Below, piece by piece: positions 58,963-64,000 of a stretch of DNA of 64,000 nucleotides (the stretch's first letter is position 1; every line of letters starts with the position of its first letter). The stretch spans positions 434,001 through 498,000 of the forward strand of contig JAUIFF010000004.1 in NCBI GenBank assembly GCA_030429545.1, written 5' to 3'. Both the position numbers and the translations under genes were made by a program. This DNA is from Polyangia bacterium (GTDB taxonomy: Bacteria > Myxococcota_A > Polyangia > Nannocystales > Nannocystaceae). The notes beneath the pieces were generated by a model. It searched no databases. It was not told the origin of the DNA and worked only from the letters and a program-made list of their open reading frames with translations.

Positions 58963-60192
58963 ATGATTGTCGAACGTTGCCTGGGCTTAGTGGGAATCGC
59001 CGTGATCGTGGCGGTCGCCTACGGGCTCAGTCGCAACCGCACAAAAATTGCCTGGAAAAACGTCGCCATCGGCTTTGGCCTGCAATGGGCGATGGCCCTG
59101 TTGCTCCTCAAGGCCTCGTGGGGGCAGTACGCCCTGGGCAGGGCCGCGGCCGGGGTCTCGACCGTGCTCGAGCAATCGTTTGCCGGCTCGGGGTTTATGT
59201 TTGGCGAGCTCGGCAAGGCCCAGGGCGGAAGCTCGGGCTTGGGCGTGGTGTTTGCCTTCCAGGTGTTGCCCACGATCATCTTTATCGCCGCGTTGTTTTC
59301 GCTGCTTTACTACCTAGGCGTGATGCAGCGGGTTGTCGGGCTCATGGCCAAGGCGACCGTGCGGCTTTTTGGCGCGAGTGGGGCCGAGTCACTGGCTGTG
59401 GCCGCGAGCGTGTTTATGGGCCAGACCGAGTCTCCCTTGACGATTCGGCCGTTTTTGCAGCGGCTGACGGAGTCGGAGTTGTTTGTCGTGATGGTCTCGG
59501 GGATGGCCTCAGTGTCGGGTGCCATCTTGGGGGCCTATGTGTTGATCGGCGGGGTGGAGATCGAACACCTGTTGATGGCGGTGGCGATGACGGCCCCGAG
59601 TTCGCTGGTGTTGGCCAAAATCATCGTCCCCGAAACGGGTACGCCGGTCACCGCCGGGGTCACGCCCGATGTCGAGATGCCCGACCCGCCGAGCAACCTG
59701 CTCGACGCCGTCGCCGATGGCACGACCGAGGGCCTGAAGCTGGCGCTCAACGTCGGCGCCATGTTGATCGCTTTTTTGGCCCTGATCGCCCTGTGTAACG
59801 TCGGCTTGGGCCTGGTCGAAGTTGGCGGCGGCGCCCTGAGCTTGGAGCGGATCTTTGGCTGGGTATTTTTTCCGGTCGCGGTGCTGATGGGCGTGCCGTG
59901 GGCCGAGGCCTCGGACGTTGGTCAGTTGTTGGGGACGCGCACGATCGTCAACGAAATCATCGCGTTTCAGCAGCTCAACGAAATGACGGGGCTGTCGGCG
60001 AGGTCCTCCGCGATCGTGACCTTTGCCATTTGCGGGTTTGCCAATCTGTCGAGCATCGGCGTGCAGATAGGTGGACTGGGAGCATTGGTCCCCGCGCGAA
60101 AGTCTGATATTGCCCGGTTGGGGCTGTTGGCCCTAACCGCCGCCACCCTGGCGAACTTCTCCACCGCCTGTGTGGCCGCCGTGATCCTGTGA
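58963..60192 (+). CDS. nupC: Concentrative nucleoside transporter (CNT family)
   Basis: 409 residues, ~10 TM helices. CNT signatures: FAFQVLPTIIFIAALFSLLY, SVFMGQTESPLTIRPFL (nucleoside-binding GQTExP), GAYVLIG, and FAICGFANLSSIGVQIGGLG. It imports nucleosides with H+ or Na+. It begins 3 bp after tdk and completes the upp-tdk-nupC unit. Confidence 0.94.
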   Translation: MIVERCLGLVGIAVIVAVAYGLSRNRTKIAWKNVAIGFGLQWAMALLLLKASWGQYALGRAAAGVSTVLEQSFAGSGFMFGELGKAQGGSSGLGVVFAFQVLPTIIFIAALFSLLYYLGVMQRVVGLMAKATVRLFGASGAESLAVAASVFMGQTESPLTIRPFLQRLTESELFVVMVSGMASVSGAILGAYVLIGGVEIEHLLMAVAMTAPSSLVLAKIIVPETGTPVTAGVTPDVEMPDPPSNLLDAVADGTTEGLKLALNVGAMLIAFLALIALCNVGLGLVEVGGGALSLERIFGWVFFPVAVLMGVPWAEASDVGQLLGTRTIVNEIIAFQQLNEMTGLSARSSAIVTFAICGFANLSSIGVQIGGLGALVPARKSDIARLGLLALTAATLANFSTACVAAVIL

Positions 60193-60223
60193 ACCCTGCA
60201 ACCGAAGTCGAAAGGTACTTGCT

Positions 60224-61186
60224 ATGACAACTTCTCACGAGCGCATCCCCATCCTCGATATCCGTCGCTTCGACGAGCAGACTGTGGGCGACAAGCAGGC
60301 CTTTGTCGACGACATCGGGGCGAGCTTTCGCCGTTGGGGGTTTGTTGGGATCACCCATCACGGCATCCCCGACGAGGTCATCAGTGGGGCCTATGAGGTC
60401 ATGCGCAAGTTCTTTGCGCTGCCCGAGGATGTCCGCCGGAGTTACTTTATCGAGGGGCTGGCCGGGGCCCGTGGCTATACACCTTTTGGCATTGAGCACG
60501 CCAAGGATAGCGATACTGCCGATCTCAAGGAGTTTTGGCATGTCGGTCGTGAGCTGCCCGCCGACATGACAGCGATGCGCGAGACCTACCCGCCGAATGT
60601 TTGGCCCAAGGAGATTGCCGGGTTCAAGGAGGCGACCTACGGGCTATACGAGGCGCTCGACCACCTGGGCCGTCGCGTGCTCAAGGCGGTCTCGCTGCAC
60701 TTGGGTTTGGCCGAGGACTTTTTTGAGGACAAGGTCAACTACGGCAACAGTATTTTGCGGCCGCTTCACTATCCGCCGATCTCCGAGAATTCCTCGGGTG
60801 TCCGCGCCGGTCGTCACGAGGACATCAATCTCATCACGTTGTTGGTCGGTTCGGGCGAGCCCGGGCTGCAGATTCTCAACAACGACAACGAGTGGGTGCC
60901 GGTCGACACAATTCCGGGGACGATCGTGTGCAACGTCGGGGACATGTTGCAGATGATGACCAATCACGTGCTGCCGTCGACGACCCACCGCGTGGTCAAC
61001 CCGCCGCCGCCCTACTGCCACGAAAGTCGGTACTCGACGCCGTACTTTTTGCACCCCAACTCCGACTGTCTGCTCGAGACCCTACCGGGGTGTGTGACCC
61101 CCGATAATCCCAATCGCTATCCCAATGCGATGACCGCCCACGAGTACCTGACCCAGCGCCTGATCGAGATCGGTCTCAAATCGTAG
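60224..61186 (+). CDS. 2-oxoglutarate/Fe(II)-dependent dioxygenase (isopenicillin-N-synthase-like)
   Basis: 320 residues. N-terminal DIOX_N part (VDDIGASFRRWGFVGITHHG) and a jelly-roll core with the iron triad His-x-Asp...His: RHEDINLITLL supplies His and Asp, TTHRVVNPP the second His; the 2OG-binding Arg-x-Ser is in ESRYSTPYFL. Full-length and intact. Substrate is unknown; relatives act in secondary metabolism and in amino acid or hormone oxidation. It follows nupC by 31 bp on the same strand but its function does not obviously fit salvage. Confidence 0.92.
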   Translation: MTTSHERIPILDIRRFDEQTVGDKQAFVDDIGASFRRWGFVGITHHGIPDEVISGAYEVMRKFFALPEDVRRSYFIEGLAGARGYTPFGIEHAKDSDTADLKEFWHVGRELPADMTAMRETYPPNVWPKEIAGFKEATYGLYEALDHLGRRVLKAVSLHLGLAEDFFEDKVNYGNSILRPLHYPPISENSSGVRAGRHEDINLITLLVGSGEPGLQILNNDNEWVPVDTIPGTIVCNVGDMLQMMTNHVLPSTTHRVVNPPPPYCHESRYSTPYFLHPNSDCLLETLPGCVTPDNPNRYPNAMTAHEYLTQRLIEIGLKS

Positions 61187-61388
61187 GCGCGCCGCCGTCA
61201 GGGCTAGGGAACGGCGCGATCTCCGGAATTTGCCGGTGATGGCAACTCGTACGCTTGTTTCGCGCGAGTTGTGATCATCCTCGCAGAGATTGCCGGCGAT
61301 CGGGACTACAAAAAGCTGTTGTTGCGTGGGCCGGGGAATGCAAAGGCCCTGCGTACGACCCGACTGCGTTGTCTACCGAGGTGTTGTC

Positions 61389-62702
61389 ATGCTTGCGTTG
61401 AATGGTTCAGTGATTGCCCGTTACTTGTGTGTATGTACAGCTTCGGCTGCATTGCTCGTCGGCTGTGGCGGCGATACGGCTGGCTCGGCGAGCGAGTCGG
61501 GCACCAGCGAGGGCACGTCGGAGGGGTCCGACTCGGAAACCGGTGGCGAGACAACCGATGCAGATACAACAACTGCCGGGCCAGATTCGGAGTCGGACAG
61601 CGAGACGACCACGGGCGAACCGACGACGGGAGAGCCGACGACAGGCGATCCGACGACGGGCGAGCCGACGACGGGCGAGCCGACGACGGGCGAGCCGACG
61701 ACGGGCGAGCCGACGACGGGCGAGCCGACGACGGGCGAGCCGACCACCGGCGACCCGAGTGATTCGGACAGCGACACCGATACCGGTGGCAGCATGGACG
61801 GGGTGGCCGGGTGCTACGCCGACAAGTTCAGCAACGACATGCCGCTGGCCGACTACGACCAGTTCGACCCGATCGTCGGCAGCCACTGTGTCGGCACCAA
61901 CCACCAGGACATCATCGATGTCGAGCGGGTGGTGTTTTTGGGCGACTCGGTCACGGTTGGCACGCCGCCGACACCCGCAGGCGATTTCTACCGCTCGCGG
62001 ATGGCCGACAGCCTGGCCGCCAAGTTTGGCATACAAGCTCCCACAAACCTGTGGAAACAGGTCAACCCACTCGAGGGCAAGGGCCTCATCAAAGACTCCG
62101 GTGCGTTCAGCAACTGCTCGGAGTGGGGTGCCCGGACCGACGACTTCGTGGCCCAAATCGACGAGTGTTTCAACGGCCCCGAGCTCGACAAAACCCTGGT
62201 CATCATCACCATGGGCGGCAACGACTTGGCGCGCTGGGCCAAGGACGCGACCAACAACAACAAACCGATCGACGAGATCATGGTCGATGTCGAGGCCGCC
62301 TATCAGCTGATGGCCGACGCCATCGATTTCCTGACCGACCCGATGAACTTCCCCAACGGGTCGTATGTCATCTTTGCCAACGTCTACGAGTACACCGATC
62401 GCACCGGCGATTTGGGCTCGTGCACGGCCGCCCAGTTCCAGGACCTCACCGGCGAGTGGCCCGAGGGCATGCCGGTGATCAACGCGTTTAACGAGATGTT
62501 GATGGAACTCGCGGTGACCTCGGGCACCGATATGGTGTTTATGTCCGAGGAATTTTGCGGGCACGGCTTTTATCACGACGACCCAGTCAATGTTTGCTAC
62601 GCCGATGGCAACAACAACTGGTTTGACCTGACCTGCATCCACCCGACCCCGGGCGGCCACGACAACCTGGCCGGGATGTTTACGATGGTAGTCGAGGAGT
62701 AG
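61389..62702 (+). CDS. SGNH/GDSL hydrolase lipoprotein
   Basis: 437 residues. Signal peptide with lipobox ALLVGC, a Ser/Glu/Thr linker including ten TTG(E/D)P units, then an SGNH domain at ~150-437: block I VVFLGDSVTVGTP with nucleophile Ser, Gly in block II around WGARTDDF, block III ITMGGNDLA (Asn), block V DLTCIHPTPGGHDNLA (Asp and His). Extra Cys residues suggest disulfides. An envelope esterase or lipase is expected. ATG 61389 is used because the signal peptide begins there. A terminator follows. Confidence 0.9.
   Translation: MLALNGSVIARYLCVCTASAALLVGCGGDTAGSASESGTSEGTSEGSDSETGGETTDADTTTAGPDSESDSETTTGEPTTGEPTTGDPTTGEPTTGEPTTGEPTTGEPTTGEPTTGEPTTGDPSDSDSDTDTGGSMDGVAGCYADKFSNDMPLADYDQFDPIVGSHCVGTNHQDIIDVERVVFLGDSVTVGTPPTPAGDFYRSRMADSLAAKFGIQAPTNLWKQVNPLEGKGLIKDSGAFSNCSEWGARTDDFVAQIDECFNGPELDKTLVIITMGGNDLARWAKDATNNNKPIDEIMVDVEAAYQLMADAIDFLTDPMNFPNGSYVIFANVYEYTDRTGDLGSCTAAQFQDLTGEWPEGMPVINAFNEMLMELAVTSGTDMVFMSEEFCGHGFYHDDPVNVCYADGNNNWFDLTCIHPTPGGHDNLAGMFTMVVEE
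61608..61757 (+). repeat. Ten 15-bp tandem units encoding TTG(E/D)P
   Basis: The consensus ACGACGGGCGAGCCG is repeated in frame as the post-lipobox linker of the SGNH lipoprotein. Units 4-9 are almost identical, so recent slippage is likely. Confidence 0.95.
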
Positions 62703-62726
62703 CGAGCGGCTCGCAGCAAACCGACG

Positions 62727-62755
62727 GGGCGCAGGCGCAATCCTGCGCCCTTTTT
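62727..62755 (+). terminator. Rho-independent terminator
   Basis: Perfect 9-bp stem GGGCGCAGG / CCTGCGCCC with a 6-nt loop and TTTTT, 24 bp after the SGNH gene. Confidence 0.92.
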
Positions 62756-62933
62756 GTCGAATAAACTTGATAGTACATGTAGCCCGCGCGCGCGAGTCCC
62801 CGAGCGAGTAGGGGCGATTTCACGATCGTGCCAAGCCCAGGGGGTAGGCCGAGCGGCCGCGTGCGAGGCAAATGTCGACACGGGTCGTCCGCCGTTTGAC
62901 CGGGGTTGCCGGCAGCGGCTACGGTGCACCCCT

Positions 62934-63674
62934 ATGATCCGCCTCAGCGGCGTACACAAGACCTATCGCACCGGCCAGACCTCGCTCGAGGTGCTCAAGG
63001 GCGTCGACCTCGAGATCGGCGACGGCGAGTTTGTCTCGATCATCGGGCGCTCGGGCTCGGGCAAGACGACCCTGCTCAACATCATTGGCGGGCTCGACTC
63101 CGACTACACCGGCAAGGTTGAAGTCGAGGGGCGCAAGCTCAGCGAAATGTCCGACCGCGACCTCAGCCGCTACCGCAACCGCCACATCGGTTTTGTGTTT
63201 CAGTCGTTTCATCTGCTCGGCCACATGACTTGCCTGGAAAACGTCATCTTGCCGTCGTTGTTCAACGGTGGTGACGGGGGGCTAAGCGAGAAACAAGCCC
63301 AGGACCGCGGGCTTGAACTGCTCGCCCAGATGGACCTTGCCGACAAGGCCCACGCCCGACCGATTCACCTCTCGGGCGGACAGAAGCAACGAATCGCGAT
63401 TGCCCGCGCCCTGCTGCACAAGCCAGAGTTGCTGATTTGCGACGAGCCCACCGGCAACCTCGACCGCGATAGTGGTGATGCGATTTTGAAGCTGTTTTCG
63501 CAGCTCAACGAGCGCGACGGGATCACCCTGATTATCGTGACCCACGACGACATCATCGCCGAGGCGGCTGCCCGGGTGGTGCGGATTGTCGAGGGCAATG
63601 TCGTCGAGGACCGCCGCAGCGAGCCCAACAAAAATGTAGACACAAGTACTTCGCAGCGCGAGGAGTCGGCATGA
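62934..63674 (+). CDS. ABC transporter ATP-binding protein (LolD/MacB type)
   Basis: 246 residues. Walker A GRSGSGKTTLLN, Q-loop FVFQSFHLL, signature LSGGQKQRIAIARAL, Walker B LLICDEPTGNLD and H-loop VTHD. SFHLLGHMTCLENVILP is characteristic of the MacB/LolD/FtsE class, which pairs with FtsX-like permeases. The stop overlaps the permease start by 4 bp (ATGA). The ATG at 62934 gives the family start MIRLSGVHKTY. Confidence 0.95.
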   Translation: MIRLSGVHKTYRTGQTSLEVLKGVDLEIGDGEFVSIIGRSGSGKTTLLNIIGGLDSDYTGKVEVEGRKLSEMSDRDLSRYRNRHIGFVFQSFHLLGHMTCLENVILPSLFNGGDGGLSEKQAQDRGLELLAQMDLADKAHARPIHLSGGQKQRIAIARALLHKPELLICDEPTGNLDRDSGDAILKLFSQLNERDGITLIIVTHDDIIAEAAARVVRIVEGNVVEDRRSEPNKNVDTSTSQREESA

Positions 63675-64000
63675 GTGGATTGACCCAACTGATCCGCAAG
63701 GACCTGCGTCACCATCGTCGCCACTTTATTTTGGCTTCGATCGGGATTGTCGTTGGCATCGCGGCATTTGCCTTCTTTTTGGCCCTGGGCTCCGGGGTAC
63801 GCTCGGTGGTGCTGGGCGAGATTTTCCCGCTCGACAAACTCGAGGTCATCCCGCGCAGTACCGATGTCGACCTAGGTCCCCTGCGCGTGGGTATGGGGAA
63901 GGACACGCTCAACGATGAGGCGGCCAAAAAACTCGGCGAGATCGAGCATGTCACCGGCGTCTATCCAAAGATGAAACTCACCGTGCCGTCGATCGCCGCC
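63671..64000 (+). CDS. ABC transporter permease (MacB/FtsX-like), partial
   Basis: 110 codons visible to the right edge. LIRKDLRHHRRHFILASIGI and the hydrophobic IVVGIAAFAFFLALGSGV form the first TM helix, followed by the start of a periplasmic domain (LDKLEVIPRSTDVDLG). Coupled by ATGA overlap to the ATPase gene. Likely substrate classes are lipoproteins or macromolecules, undetermined. Confidence 0.88.
   Translation, partial: MSGLTQLIRKDLRHHRRHFILASIGIVVGIAAFAFFLALGSGVRSVVLGEIFPLDKLEVIPRSTDVDLGPLRVGMGKDTLNDEAAKKLGEIEHVTGVYPKMKLTVPSIAA

Noticed and set aside
61407..62660. 417-codon minus-strand frame opposite the SGNH lipoprotein
   Set aside because: Antisense shadow with an Arg-rich run from the 15-bp repeat; the plus-strand SGNH motifs are intact.

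Overview
The window looks like a chromosomal segment of a high-GC predatory-type myxobacterium, most likely suborder Nannocystineae (Enhygromyxa/Plesiocystis/Nannocystis-like). Supporting signs are many eukaryote-like Ser/Thr kinases, many lipoproteins with a Thr/Ser/Gly/Glu-rich linker after the lipobox, a subtilase with MopE-type Asp-rich repeats and a Cys-rich/TM/Arg C-terminal sorting tail, a fused IcmF mutase, and a cation-chloride cotransporter-like permease. The taxonomic call is inference; no rRNA or tRNA gene was seen.

Layout. 1-5.3 kb: a nitric-oxide-type signalling operon (receiver, H-NOX, HNOBA-PAS-GAF-PAS-PAS histidine kinase cut by the left edge), divergent from a Ser/Thr kinase fused to a receiver domain and the wreck of a response regulator. 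5.4-18.6 kb: SRPBCC protein, PEGA-domain kinase, IcmF, a secreted beta-helix lipoprotein, a decayed gene (12.7-13.3 kb), an SLC12-like transporter, a frameshifted small membrane protein and a secreted NlpC/P60-type protein. 18.6-25.1 kb: a six-gene signalling run on the minus strand: class III cyclase, degenerate HATPase-like protein, STAS-methyltransferase fusion, dCache-HAMP-SpoIIE phosphatase, intact HATPase and free STAS protein. 25.3-32.9 kb: metabolic genes (MBL hydrolase, DUF4291, pntAB, moaC, purine nucleoside phosphorylase) and a lipoprotein. 32.9-33.9 kb: a non-coding block with five exact-period 91-bp tandem repeats and inverted repeats. 33.9-47.3 kb: Ser/Thr kinase, dnaB, a phosphotransferase-like unknown, subtilase, apaG, a Grx-(degenerate IscA)-rhodanese fusion, an ETR1-like ethylene-receptor-type histidine kinase with its receiver, a zf-TFIIB protein and sppA.

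47.6-57.3 kb: a tightly packed minus-strand set of envelope/secreted proteins: three lipoproteins with nine lamin-tail domains (LTD), two staphylococcal-nuclease-like lipoproteins and an outer-membrane-barrel protein with an N-terminal ComEA-like helix-hairpin-helix. I propose this as an extracellular DNA binding, cutting and possibly uptake system; it is my best candidate for an undescribed system. 57.7-60.2 kb is a pyrimidine salvage operon (upp-tdk-nupC), followed by a 2-oxoglutarate dioxygenase, an SGNH-hydrolase lipoprotein and a MacB/LolCDE-type ABC exporter running off the right edge.

Across the whole window, inside and between genes, the degenerate palindrome TGYANNTRCA occurs 37 times by my hand scan, where about two are expected from base composition. 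It crosses coding sequence in several reading frames, often forcing A-ending codons that are otherwise rare here. This is the strongest signal that no gene call explains.
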